Part shown: one piece after another, positions 1 to 11,989 of the stretch
Position numbering within the stretch: the stretch's first letter is position 1
How the letters are laid out: each line of letters starts with the position of its first letter
Assembly: GCA_002102555.1 (NCBI GenBank)
Contig: MCFL01000063.1
Span: 1 to 64,000 of the forward strand
Direction of reading: 5' to 3'
DNA from: Catenaria anguillulae PL171
Taxonomy: Eukaryota > Blastocladiomycota > Blastocladiomycetes > Blastocladiales > Catenariaceae
Length of the DNA: 64,000 bases
The notes under the pieces: generated by a model
What the model was told of the DNA's origin: nothing
Database searches by the model: none
Seen by the model: only the letters and a program-made list of their open reading frames with translations
Made by a program: the position numbers and the translations under genes

Positions 1-845
1 GGCGGCGCCAGCGGCGGAGGCTGTGGGAATGTGATGTTGCACGCGCTGACGTCCATTTCAGCCGCTGTCGCGCGCCAGGGTCGAAATTGTAACCTTTCCC
101 CAGCCCGACGTCGACTGCAGGCACCAATGGCGCACCAATGGCGACTTCCTGATAAGATGAATCTGGTCACGACGAGCAAACCCACCACATGTCGAATACT
201 AATCAAGTGTTCACCAAATCATGCGCTGTGTCGAAAAAAGTACGTTGAGGAGCGGAGCCACTGGATCCGGAGCGCACGCAACTGTTATGCAGCTGCCACG
301 CCACCCATTACCAAGCACCTCCTCCGGAGGTGAGACATCCTGTTGCAATAATGTGGTTCATCATCGATTACGTGCCTTGCTCGCCAAGCTCCCAGGTCTC
401 TCGCTTCCCTCTCCGTTGCCTCAACGTGTTGTGAAACCTTCGAGCATATCAGAATTCGCCCGCTTCTCTTGCTCCTCTTGCTGGCTCCTCATTTCCTAAC
501 GTCGCACGCCGAACGAACGGGGGCCTGAGTGATAGCTCCCGCCAGCTTTGAGCGTGCTATGGCTTACGTTGTGATTGGGTCAGAAACCGAGAGCAACTGA
601 CGGCAGACCGGAAGGAAGCAATCCATTTGAATCACACATTAAGAGAGCGCAGGAGGTCGAAAGGAAAATGAAACCATATGAACCAAATGTAAAAATGTGC
701 AAGTGAGCAAGAAGGGTACGAAATGGGAAGAAACAAAAGAAGCACAAATGCAAGCAACACAAGAATGCGCTCGTCGAATGAAGAGAAGAAAACGCAAGAA
801 ACAACATTGCGAATGAGCTAACCAACACATACAAACTCGACCACC
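1..845. other. Intergenic / 3' flank of chitin synthase
   Basis: No convincing gene is visible on either strand. Short open frames here have no recognisable domain and no protein-like composition. Positions 580-845 can be read as an extension of the last chitin synthase exon, but that reading is Phe/Leu/Ser/Cys-rich and unlike the family, so it is more likely 3' UTR. Confidence 0.5.
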
Positions 846-3800
846 TTAACGGCGGCGGTTCTTGATCAAGTAAAGCGTCGAGAACACAAAAGCGGAATGC
901 CGACAGGCCCAGCACAATGAAGAACAAGACGTTGAAGTATTTTCCTGGGAAATCCAACGGGATCCCCAACCCTTGCGGCACCAGCAAGATGTAAAGCAGT
1001 GCACCGTTGACGAGAATCCAGAACAGCAAGAACCACGTGCGGAATGCCTTGAACACATCTGGCTGCGAGTAAACGGGCTTTGGCGCATCGGGCTCCTTGG
1101 TCATAAGCTCGCGCAACGACGCCCACTCAGTGCCGCGGTCCTTGACATAATCCGCGTCCGATTCGTACGGCATAGTGATGAGATCGCGCTCGGGAATGCC
1201 ATCACGCATGGGAATCGTGGCTTGGCGCCTACCTTGGTAAAGTGGACCTCGTCAGATCCCTTTGTTCCCCACGAAGTTTCACTGACGTTCGCGTATGCAA
1301 ACACTTGCAAGACGATGGTCCAGGTCGGCACCAGCAGCGTGTACTGGATCATGTTGGCGATCGGATGGTAGTAGTCGCCGTACAGGAACGACGACACAAT
1401 GTATAACCCCCAGGTGGACATGAGGGCGAGCAGCGTCCACACGGCCTCGGTCGAGTCCTTGGGGCTGGTGTCGGGGGAACCAAAGCGTAGCGGGAAGAGC
1501 GAGAAGCCAGCACGCTGCATTTGAGCAGCCGTGGTGAGCATGATGATGATGAAGGTGGCGGCCGACAGCACGGCAAACGAGTAGATGATGCCGAGGAAAA
1601 TGCCGCGGGAAGACTTTGGCGAGTTGCCAAGCGAGGCAATGAACGTGAGGATGATGAGGAGGACAAAGATGGGTCGCGACAGGTTGCAGAGCACGTCAAT
1701 GAGCTTGAAGAAGAAGCCAGGTTCGTAGTACGGGATGAAGGTAAAAAAGGGCTTTTTCAAGGTGCTGGCAAGGCTTGGGTTACGGGCGATTTCGGCCATG
1801 TAGGCAACATATGCGTCTGCGTTCTTTTGCATGAGCTCGAGGAAGCCGCGGATGAGGAAGTGGAACGCGAAATAGAAGTGGCCGAGCGAGACAAACTAGA
1901 CATGGAAAAGAGCACCGTTGTGAAAAGTGAGTATCGAACCCGGCACATGTGAGCAAAAGTGACGGAAATATGTGCGTACGCCAAACAAGAAGTTGAGCAG
2001 CAAGTAGACAAACTCAAAGAACATGATGATCTTGCGTCCAAACGAGTGACCCGACGAGAAAATGCGGCTAAAGTTCATGAGCGCATAGAGCAACGCAAAT
2101 GTTGAGCCGTTCAACCAACGACGGCGTTGAGGAATCAGCTCGGCGAAATCATCGGGTGCGTCGGTCACGGCCACCGACTTCTTGTCGTAGTCGAGGACAT
2201 AGTTGCCGTCTGAGCGGGTCACCAACTCAAAGCACAAGATCCGATCTTCGGCCAGGTACATGTTGCGTTCAAACAAGCCACCGTCTTTTTCAACAACCTC
2301 GCCCTTGAAGTAGGCATCGAGCGGGCGACCTTGAAGGGCCTTGAAGCGGTAGGCAGAGAAGGCACCGGGCAAGACGGTTATGTAACCAGCAAGCGCTTCC
2401 ACGGGTTTGTCGAGAATATTGCTCTATGACACGGGACAGGAGCAAGGTCAGACAAACTGGCGGGTGGGAGTGTATCAGGCAACGACGTGGACGAACCATC
2501 TTGTACTCTGTGAGAGTGGATGGGATGAGCGAGGACGGAGTGAGCATTCAGAAATGTATGGTTGGCATGAACAAGCAATCGGGTGTCGGCATACCAAAGT
2601 TTTGCGCGGCAATAATGGGAGTGAGCTTGTAGCGCTTGGAGCCCTCGACGGCAATCTCACCGCAAGCACCAGCAACTTGCGGGTTGTCAAACATCTTGTA
2701 CTACATACGGGTCAAGGAAACGCTGTAATGTTAGACTCCGGCAGCCAGCGGGCCGCACATGCGCGTGGGAGCCAGGGGACAATTAAACCACATACCAAGC
2801 GATAGATCGAGTCGGGCAACGGCTGAGTTCCGACATCAATCAGCACGGTAACCTTTGGCTGAATGGCCTCGCAAAAGGCCTTGAAAAACCAACGGTGCGA
2901 GTTGATTTTCTTGGCGTTCTTTTCCTTGAGGCAAAAGATGAGCTGCATGGGAACGATGGATCGCTCCAAACTGGTGAAATTGTCGACAATCGTCACGCCC
3001 TTGTCGACCTTGCCGTCGAAATTGCGGATCACGGTCGACTCGAAAATGTGCGCCGACACGTCTTGGCCTTCCCACGTCTTGCGCATCAAACCATCGCGGT
3101 AGCCGCCCATCATGGACAAGAGCGTAATCACACCGGGATGGATCTTGGTGCGGCCGTCGGACACAATGACGACGAGAATGTGCTTCCATGCGTCGGGGGA
3201 TTGCCATGCTGGGTCGTTGGAGTGGAGAATGTCCCGAATGTTGTCGTGGACGGCGCGCATGGTTTTGGTGAAGAGACGCGGATCTTCCGAGTACATGGTG
3301 ACCACAATCCTGTGCAGGTTATACACCAGCGGTCGAAGGAGTGAGTGAGAGAATAGAAAGCGTAGGACAGTATCTGGCGTACATGAGGCGAATCTCGTTC
3401 TTGGCATGCATCATGCCGCCCTTTTGACGGATCCACTCGGGGTACTCCTCAGGCTCACCGACGGCAGCCGTGTAACGCAAATACTTTGCATCCTCGGGCG
3501 AGCCTTGCGGTGGACCAAAGCTATTGGGGCGGGACGGGTCCTTGAACAACTCGCCAGGCACCCCGATCGTGACGGGGTTTGGCTGGCCTTGTTGCGCGCG
3601 AAGCGTCAAGGCTGGCACCTTTTCGTCGACCTCCGAGCTGGCGCCTGCAGCAGCAGCAGCACCAGCGGTCGGGCCTTGACCTTGGGCAAATGATTGATCG
3701 TTGGCGTGCGGCAACAAGGACGCCGGTTGCGGTTCGGCGAGCGTGTAGGCGCTGGTTCCGGTTGTATCCGTGTGCGTGTGCGAGTACCCAGTGTAGTTGG

Positions 3801-4026
3801 GCGACACTGGCTGCTGGGCGTAAAGCGCACCGGGCTCGGGCATGAGCATGGCGCCACCCGTATGTTGCTGAGCGGGCACTGGCATTGGGGCCATGGCATA
3901 TGCGCCACCGGGATGCTGTTGTTGCTGCTGGGGCGGGTAAGGGCCGGACGGCTGCTGGCCGACAGGAGTGTACGACATTTGGAGGGATGGCTGGCTGTGT
4001 TGTGATGTGGGATTATGTGGTGGCAA
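846..4026 (-). CDS. Chitin synthase, division 1 (7 exons)
   Basis: Polymerises UDP-GlcNAc into cell-wall chitin at the plasma membrane. Exons on the minus strand: 3383-4026, 2796-3309, 2595-2700, 2497-2507 (only 11 nt), 1980-2423, 1233-1895 and 846-1188, about 907 aa. The N-terminus is a Gln/Pro/Gly-rich disordered tail; MPPHNP at 4026 is used as start, but MSYTPVG at 3978 is also possible. The core then shows KNEIRLM-IVVTMYSED, VLIDVGTQPLPDS, GYITVLPGAFSAYR, the catalytic EDR (about residues 484-486) and QRRRW (about 524-528). A C-terminal multi-pass membrane region ends near the family motif SWGTKG. All junctions are GT-AG. Two oddities: a 44-nt putative intron at 1189-1232, and a 1-nt frame conflict at the T run 888-891, after which the family-like tail YLIKNRRR ends at 846. 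Function is secure; the last two junctions are not. Confidence 0.93.
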
Positions 4027-5310
4027 ATGGAGAGGCGAATGCGATGGCGGCGGCGGCAGCGGAGGGGATGGGTCTGCTAATGAAGAGGCGACGGAGAATT
4101 GAGCTGTGCAGATGTCTACTCAACGGTGCAATTGCATAGCATCGGAAACACTGACTGCCGTTAGTGCTGTATTTATGTGTGCCGAGTCGATGATGAGGAA
4201 TTGGAAATGGAAGCTGCGGCGAGACAAAATCTAAGGGATCGATGATGGATCGTGAATGGATCGCGGCAGTCAAACGAGGTGGGATCAGGCCTGTTCCCAA
4301 AATGAATGGGTGGCGCTAAAGTTGCGGTTTACGAGACCCTCGTGCACCACACGTGCTTGGAATCGAAATCTCGGCACTCCGAGTGAGTCTGCCGGGAGTT
4401 GTGGTGCTTATGAGCTGGTTCCCAAGGCACCCAATAACACGGCCGGGAATGTTGATGATGGACGGAGCTGGAGCCTGGAGGGATGGTAACTGGTGTGGCA
4501 AAGGTGTGGCCGCACGTACACACTGTTCCCTAACTGGGTTTGTTTTACAACGTATGCTTGTCGGTCGGTGGCATGGGAATCACAGTGTACATTGGACGGT
4601 AAGGTGAAGGGCCGTGGGGCCGAGTGAAATTTGAAAGGTGAATGGTAACACCCAAATGACTCTTGCCCAATGGCGTCCAACTTGGGCGTCTCCCACGTAG
4701 CTATACTCAGAACACTATCCACGTATCCACGATGAACAAACTGACCTTGGCATTTCGGGCTGGGGCAGGTGGATCGCGCTTCGATGAATCAATCGAACCA
4801 ATGATGTTTTCATCCCATGATGTGGTGCCTTGGTGCCGCAGTGAACGAGCAAGGCCAGTGGCGGTGTGCGAGCAAGGTATTAAGTAAATATGCTGCCCTG
4901 TTCCACAACCGTGCTCTCTGACTCGACGGTTCTTTGTGGTGACCGAGAGGGAAGTTGTGCCCAGTGCGTTCATTTGTCCACCAGCAGCTGTTTCAACGAC
5001 CAAGTAAAGACGGAAGACAGCATGTAATAGCTGCCTGGTACCAGGCAGAATTGAACAGACCGACAGAATTTCGTCGGTGCAGCTGATGTTGACAGGCTCG
5101 GTCTCACTCGCACACCGGGCTGCCTCGCCTGGAGCAACACATTCGCAAGTGGTGCGGACATGTTGGCCCACGCGTTTCCTGTTTCCTCAGCTGTCCTGCC
5201 TTTTCCATGTGTGTGATGTTAATCGTTCACGATATCCCCGAACCAGTACAAATACAAACCTTAGTGTCATACACACGAGCGGACCCAATGCAATTTCGCT
5301 CTCGAATACA
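4027..5310. promoter_or_regulatory. Divergent intergenic region, chitin synthase / PH gene
   Basis: About 1.3 kb between two genes transcribed away from each other. It should hold both promoters and 5' UTRs. Short open frames are present but none looks like a protein, and I recognise no specific element. Confidence 0.4.
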
Positions 5311-7761
5311 ATGCCAATAACTAGCACGCGTTCCCCGCACGTTGTCGCGGACTTGGTGTGTCAGTTGACCTCGCTCGCGCACCTCAGCGCACAACAGCAA
5401 CTACCAACAACGACGCTGGACAAGTGTGGACACCTTGTATCCATTTCACAATTAACGGGATCGACATTGCCTGCGACAGAAGCACCCTCGAAAGCGAACA
5501 AACCCGAGTCTCCTGCAGCACCGGCGGACTCTGATGCGGTCATTCGATTCATGCTGACCGTGACCGATCCCGCCCAACTCGCCCAGCTGCCTCCCGCCAT
5601 TGCTCAGCTCGCAATCCAATCCACATCTTTTGCTGCATCTTCTCCCACTCTGGCAGGATCTACAACATTTCCGGGAACAGGCAAGCAAGACCTGGGTCCT
5701 TCCGCATCCTCAGCGCTTCACATTCCCTTCCCACTCCGACTTTCTTTCAACCCAGGCCATCTCGCCGACTTGTACCAGACTCTGTTGGTCGCGGATTGCG
5801 AAAGGCTTTCTACAGCCATTCGCAACTTACACGCTACCTTGCACGAAATCGCCATTCCGCCATTTGACCACGACTACCTGAAATCGGCTCGACTCACGCT
5901 TGACGCGCTCACTCCTGAAATCATCAACCTGACCCAATCTGTTTCCATCACGGCCGTATGCCTTGCGGCCAGTGTACATCCTCGCGGAACCGGGCTGCCA
6001 CAAGCTCAGGAATCTGTCCTCATTCGCGCTGCATACGTGGCTGCTGGCGTGTTGGAAGTGGTCAAGGTCGCAAAAAAGGTGGTGGCCGCCGGTTTGGCTG
6101 CGAATGCAGCACACAAGGTGAAGGAGCAGGTCTCAGATGCCGCAAACAAGGTCAAGGCATTTGTTGCCGCTCATCCTTTGCCCTCCATGCCAATGCCAGG
6201 ACGCTCGTCGCATCCAGCAGAGACAACAACGGGCGCAAGCAACCAGTCGGCCGCGCCTGCGAGCGGGTCAAAGCGACATGTTCCCAAGCTTCTCAATCTC
6301 GTCAAGCAATTACAAATGCAGCATCAGCAACAGCACCACCAGCATGGATCGCCACCATGCTCGCCAGCCACGGCCGCAACTTCACCAGCTGGTGCCGCAC
6401 CAACGACAAAGCTTGCGCTCATGCTCGACTCTGCCACCGCCAGATTTGTGCGGTCCATGCACCTTCTTCTCGACATTGTCATAGCCACAACAGTCCAATA
6501 CAAAACCAATGTGGAAGCCAAACTGCGCAGTGCACCCTCTTGCCCACCAGAACAACCGCCGTTTGTCTTTCACATCCCCCTGCGTCAGTCTCTCACTGAT
6601 CTGATTCACGCCGGATCCATCGCCGGTGGCAGCAACCCGATCGATGCCACCATGACCAAGATGATCAAGTCACTGAGCGATATGCCCCTCGGCCAGGCCG
6701 TATCTCGGGCATTGGCAAAAGCAACGGCTGGGTCGGGTGAGGGTGGCATGATTATTCGCACAGGGTCGGGCGGCGTGATTGACTGCAGTCCTGGACAGGA
6801 TGGCGGGTTGGTCACGGTCCCGCGTGCAGCCGAGTCGATTCCTGGATTGAACCAGGTTGGTGTAGCCGTGCCGTCTGCTCCGCCCATGCCAATGGCTGTC
6901 ATGTCTGCTGAGCAGTATGCTGCATTAAGGTACGTACGTAATCCATCTTTAGCATGTTTCGTACACATACAATACTCACGGACTCAGACATGCGTTCGAA
7001 TCGCAGTATTCCACGCCACTCTCGCTCATCACCGGCTCGGTCGAACTCTCTCACGATTGCTGACCCTTCCGCGCCACTGGGGATTGCATCCAACCCGCTC
7101 GATCTCGCCGAGCGTCTCTACCCAACGATTCAGCGCCACGGCTTCAACCCAGACAATGTGCCTGCGTTTCCCATCCCTCTGCAAACGCGCTTGGGTACCT
7201 TTGCGCTGCTCAAGACCGAAAGCGACGAGCGCCTGGGCGATTCCACCAGTGGCGGCGCAAGCGGTCTCGTGCAGCGGCTCGTGGGAAAGAGCAAAAAGGC
7301 AGGCAAGCGCAACCATGGATGGAACAAGGTGTGGATCGAGTTGGACTTGACGCCAGCAACACCCGTCGGCGCAGTAAGGTATGAGGTGATGGTGTTTCCG
7401 TTGGTCAAGATTCGCGTGCATGGCGAGGATGGCGAGGTGAGGGAACACTTGATGGTACTTTGGTTCCTATCTTTCCTCTTGGTGGTCACGATTCGGAATT
7501 CGGTCTCACGCAGTGCGTCATATAAAGGCTGACACATCTGTGGCACCAACATGCTATCCGCTCAAGCATGCGACGATTGAGCATGCAAAGGACGTGACTT
7601 CGCACTCGGATGTGCTCAGGATTCGGCTCGTTTCGGGCAAGAATCTGTTGGTTCACGTCGGGAGCCAGCGCAAGGATACTTGGATGCATCATTTGCGGTC
7701 AGAGGCTGGCAAGGCGACTCACCTCGCAAGAAACGTGCCCGTTGGCGCGAGTGGGCAGTAG
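5311..7761 (+). CDS. PH-domain protein, otherwise unknown
   Basis: Three exons, 5311-6929, 7007-7436 and 7528-7761, give about 760 aa. The start MPITSTRS at 5311 was preferred to an upstream in-frame ATG at 5077, because the extra N-terminal sequence looks like untranslated leader. Residues about 640-745 resemble a pleckstrin-homology domain: strands around GWNKVWIELD and VRYEVMVFPL, then YPLKHATIEHA, LRIRLVSGKNLLVHVG, and a final helix with the invariant Trp in RKDTWMHHL. The second intron splits the domain. Upstream are an amphipathic helical region (about 200-330), an Ala/Val-rich helix and a His/Gln-rich linker; I recognise no other domain. Membrane or phosphoinositide association is inferred from the PH domain only. 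A second acceptor at 6987 would give an early stop. Confidence 0.7.
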
Positions 7762-8560
7762 GTATAAGCTGTTGGGTGAGCAGGCAGTGTTGGTTTTGCA
7801 TTAGCCGCCGTTGATATCTCTTGCTGTCGCGCATCCATTGGTTCCCACACCCCAGCATTAATTATCGAGGGTTCTTTGATCTGGGTGGGAAACCACATGG
7901 TTGTATTCTCTCATACATATCTTGTCGTGAACCCAAAGCAGAAACGGGGACAAACAGAGAAGTTCTCGGCAAAATGTGCCCGAAAGCGCGGACAGAATAA
8001 GAAGCCTGGACGAACTCATGCGCTTTACATATACACCAGCATCCCGTCGAGCGGAAACTCTTTCAGGTAGGTATTCGAGCCACTGACCGTGAGTCAAGTA
8101 ACAAATGGTCGGGATTTTTCTTTGGATGTAGTGTTTTGTGTGACTGTCTCCCACCCATTTTTCTTTTGGCGTTCCATTGACGGTCCGACGTTCTGGCTGT
8201 GTTTGTGATGTATATTATTCACTCTCTATCCTAATTGTTGTTTATTCACTATCCTACATCCTATGTATTTCCATTGTTGTTTTTAGTCCCTGTATCAGCA
8301 GTCGCGGAGCTGCGAGGGCCGGTGCAGCCAGCTCGAGCAGCAGAGCAAGCGGCAACTTGAACGGCTGGGATCGCTCGCCCACTGCCAGTGTGATTGATTC
8401 TCTCTACATTGCTCGATGAATGTTATCTCTCCTTTCTTGCGATGCTTCTCTTGACCTTGCGACACCTGCAGCATTCACTCGCCCCGCAATATGTATTCCT
8501 GACCAACCGCCATGACCTACCTCCGTTTCTACCCAGCGGATCGCGGAGGCAAAGCGCTCT
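7762..8560. other. Intergenic, AT-rich in part
   Basis: 3' flank of the PH gene. The part around 8200-8300 is T-rich low-complexity DNA (ATT/TTG/CTA-rich). No gene or RNA recognised. Confidence 0.4.
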
Positions 8561-9400
8561 GGACTGGCGGAACTCGACGAGCTCGTGCAACAGCTGACAC
8601 CAGTTCGCCTCGCCCAACGCCGGGCTCATGCCATGCTGCTTGCAATACTCCCGCCCATCCCAATACCTCGTCGATGCTCGCACGCCAGGCCCGTTCGGGA
8701 TAATCTACCTGCTGTTGCCCTTGGTCATTCGCTCGTGCTGATTGCAGGCTGCTCGCACATCCCTAGGGCACTGTATCGCCCGAGCCCTCAACCTTTGGCG
8801 CACCGTTTCGCCTGCGCCCTCACCCTTTGCCTTGCTCCGGACTCGGGCTGCGCGGCTTGCGCCGCTTTGGCCGATCACATCGGTCAGCGAGCAATACCGT
8901 GTCGCACATCTGTCGGCGCGCAATGCGGTGTCGCTCTTCTTGCTCTTTCGCTCACATTTGGTGGGACGTCTGTTCCGCTGCCTGCTGTACTGGTTGCACC
9001 ACTTTGAACGACCAAGCCCTGAACGAATTGCAGCGCTGCTTGCTCCACTGCGGTCTGATCAGATGCACCCCCTCATCTTGCTCTTTGCGGCCCTTTACGA
9101 TGATGTGCCAAGCTGGATGCCGGGTCCATGCTGTGCTGCTTGCGCCACTCTTGCCGTCCCGATAATGAGCGTGTCTCTCAACTCTCGATTTCGCACTTTT
9201 CCACGTGGACCTGGTTCCAACGCGACCAGTACTGCTTGCACCACTTGAACGGATAAAAATGGTCAGTGACCAATGCTGGAGCACTCATCTTGCTATTTCG
9301 CTGTATCTTTGCGCATTTTCACCTGTGCTACTGGCCTCACTGCTTGTGCGACTTTGGCTCGCCAATCGCTGTACTGCTTGCCGTGCTTGCTCCCCTTTTG
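8560..9400 (-). pseudogene. Relic of a W-C-K-Q repeat protein (LDWW-like?)
   Basis: Minus-strand reading yields a recurring peptide motif in different frames: SKHGKQYS (9368-9391), FKWCKQYW (9226-9249), EWRKQH (9133-9150), PQWSKQRC (9030-9053), KWCNQY (8987-9004), EYCKQ (8634-8650) and NWCQL (8591-8605). The units FKWCKQYW...KCEIES and FKWCNQYS...KCERKS resemble each other beyond the core. Stops and frame changes lie between units, so this is not an intact gene. A speculative link is to the LDWW-repeat family at 39-53 kb, where RFWKQRHG is a comparable segment. Degenerate, so only moderately supported. Confidence 0.35.
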
Positions 9401-10510
9401 CACACCATGGCAGCTTGGGTTGCCCCATAGCAACCCAACGAGCACGTGAGAGCAATGAGAGGCGGTTCTTGGAATTGAGCGACAGGGAGCCAGGAAAACG
9501 TTGGTGGCGGCGACTGGGACCTGGCCGAATGACTTGAAAACAAAAAGGGACTCGAGCTCGATGGGGCTCCACAAATGTGACCGGCGGAAGAAACGCCCGC
9601 AACTTCGTCGACGGCCCATCGGTGCCCAAAGTGCTGGGCATCAGCGACGGTAATGTACACCGCAGTTCCGCAAGAGCCCGAGCGCCCACGCTTGCCTCAT
9701 CTCTTCTCGCCCAAGGAACCAAACAGCCTCCTCATGGGAACGGTTGCTTTGTCACCCTCTGCACCGTTGTTGAGCTCTTCCAGCTCTGCTGGAGCTCGCA
9801 GCCGCAATTCCCCCAACCATTGCCCACGCCTGTGCCTTTTGAAATGCGCGCTGCACCCACTGGCACCGAATCCGCACCTAGGTGTGTGATGCTCGCGCTT
9901 GACGGTGCTCGTTGGCGTCAGATGTGGTGTGGAAGCACAAACGGCGCCAGAAACCACTTGCCGATGTGCTGCGCATCATGATCAAAGGCGTCCCTCTGAT
10001 CACCATGCTGATCGATCTTGTCCAGGCAGAGCATGCGACATTGATGATGATGAGCATGGGCAAGAGGGGGTAAGAAAAAGATATAGACATAGATACAATG
10101 CCCGAACAATAGACTCAAAGCAATCAACACATACACCCCTTTCTATCGGACTGAGAACTCGGGGGAGCGCTATCTGCACTCCTCTGATCCGGTCCCGTCC
10201 TATCTTACTCTGTTATGTATGACTGGGCTTCCAACATGATGTCTCACACGCTCCTTTCACGAAGCCAAACACTGTCGCCTCAAGCACACATTGTTTCTTC
10301 TACATATATAAACCACCGCACACCAACTAATAGAAATGCTGCGAACTGATTTGCCGTGTATAATTCTGTCATTTGCGAGGGAAAAAAATTGCCTGATTGA
10401 GCGTGAAAGCTTAAGAAACACCGCTGGTTTCGGTCGACCGGTCCCGGAACCACAAATGCGCCGTCAGGCACTTCATGTCGGAGGCAAAAGAGACCGCAAA
10501 AGAGTGCTTC
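9401..10510. other. Intergenic
   Basis: Several short open frames on both strands but none with recognisable motifs. Nothing else recognised. Confidence 0.4.
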
Positions 10511-10583
10511 CGATCCTACCAGGGATCGAACCTGGAATCTCCTGATCCGTAGTCAGGCGCCTTATCCATTTGGCCATAGGACC
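10511..10583 (-). tRNA. tRNA-Arg (anticodon ACG)
   Basis: Reads on the minus strand from GGTCCTATGG to TAGGATC. The acceptor arm GGTCCTA/TAGGATC pairs fully (one G-T). The anticodon stem CCTGA/TCAGG encloses loop CTACGGA with anticodon ACG (A34 becomes inosine and reads CGN). The T arm contains GGTTCGATCC. No intron. A TTTT run just downstream can serve as Pol III terminator. A second tRNA-Arg(ACG) lies at 23181-23253. Confidence 0.95.
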
Positions 10584-11632
10584 TCTTCTTGTTATATGTA
10601 GAGAAACACGGTCCGTTTTATACGTCTGAACCAATCAGCCAAGGAAATGCGTATGCGTCGCCCTGCAAGGAAAGACCGCATGTCTTTGTTTCGGTGGCTT
10701 ACCTAAGATGGCAAGAACGACCGTAATGGCGCTCCACAGCTGCACTCGGACTCGACCAAGGCGCGCGTCACAGTTTGGATTGGGCATGCCACACGCAGAT
10801 TCAACACTTCCTTGTTAGGCTGCCCCCTTTGGCTGTGACCGACAAAGGAATACAAAGCTGTACAACCTGGTGTCCAAAGTTCATGGGAATTGATCCAGAA
10901 TTCAGCGTTTCCCAGACGCCAAGAGTGCGTTGGGGATCAGGAGGCCTTGGCCATTCAAGCTGCCACTTTCCGTGCACACATCTTTGTATAGCGTCTTCAA
11001 CGGGTGCTCGCTCATGTGTGGCGCTCTATGCCTATTCAATTCCAAATATTCTTTCAATATCCAGTTTTATTGCTAATTTCCGTCTTGGCACAGACGCCCG
11101 TGCTGGCGTGCATCGCGACGCAGCTGTCTCACATGGACTGATCACGAAAGCAAAGCAGCCCAAATGACTCAACCTTGGTATCTGGCGAGCTACCCGTTCA
11201 GGTACACAGCCTAAAACCTGAAGGTTTAGCCGTGCATTTTCCACTCATCGTGAGCGTACGTGTATATACCAGGGTGGGACTGCTCGGGATTGCTGTTTCA
11301 CATTTCATTACTGTTGGAATGTAATCAAATGGGCAAACGACGATTTACCCGACCCACATGGTTAGCGCATTTGGTGGTAGTCCTTATTGCTCACACTTGC
11401 CATGTAATGTGGGGATGCATATGCAAAGTGGCCTCTATTCAACCGCCGGAGCTGGGAACCCCAGAGCAGTGACCCGAAATCTGCGGGCATCTTGCTGCCT
11501 CACCATGAGCATGCACAAATGGTACAAATACAACCTTGCCCCGCCGTCCACATTCCCATTCCCGCCTTCGTCCCATGCTCACCAAACACTTACTCGCCCA
11601 TCCCGCTGGTCCTATATCCTCAAACGCTCACC
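10584..11632. other. Intergenic
   Basis: About 1 kb between the tRNA-Arg and a possible small secreted protein gene. No gene, RNA or repeat recognised. Confidence 0.4.
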
Positions 11633-11989
11633 ATGCGCTCTTCGACCGTTTTCGCCGCCTTGCTTGCCGTCCTCGCCGCCACCTCCACTTTCGCTGACGC
11701 GACCGCCTCTTCGACTGCGCCCAACGCTGGCACGTTGTGACACTCACGCTGCAAATTGAACTGGGAAAGAAGGATAACGCTGACCACCACGTGCTTCTTG
11801 TGCTGTCCATCCTTACGCTTGTAAACAGTGTCTTCTTCCGGTGACGCCCCCGACGTTCCCCCCTTCGACGTGTGCTACCGCAACTGTGTCAAGCACCGTT
11901 GTGCGTCCGTGTGCAAGACGGGCCCCAAGGACGCGTGCCGCGAGTGCCGATGGGCGTGCTTTGATGGCTTTTGTGGTGGTTCGCAATAA
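11633..11989 (+). CDS. Possible small secreted 8-cysteine protein
   Basis: An ATG at 11633 opens a textbook signal peptide: MRSS, then a hydrophobic core ending near FADATA. The frame stops at 11738-11740. After a plausible intron (acceptor CAG ending at 11828), an open frame encodes a Cys-rich segment with spacing C-X3-C-X4-C-X3-C-X7-C-X2-C-X3-C-X4-C and stops at 11987-11989. The two halves fit a small secreted effector- or defensin-like protein, but the GT donors I can see at 11733-11738 do not bring the exons into the same phase. A missed exon, a non-canonical donor or a base error in the C-runs 11846-11862 could explain this. Function unknown. Confidence 0.45.

Noticed and set aside
580-845. 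Open frame extending the last chitin synthase exon to 580
   Set aside because: Phe/Cys/Ser-rich low-complexity reading unlike the family; a family-like end exists one frame over at 846.
8702-9248. Plus-strand Ala/Pro/Leu/Cys frames across the repeat relic
   Set aside because: No signal peptide or domain; the repeat signal is on the minus strand.
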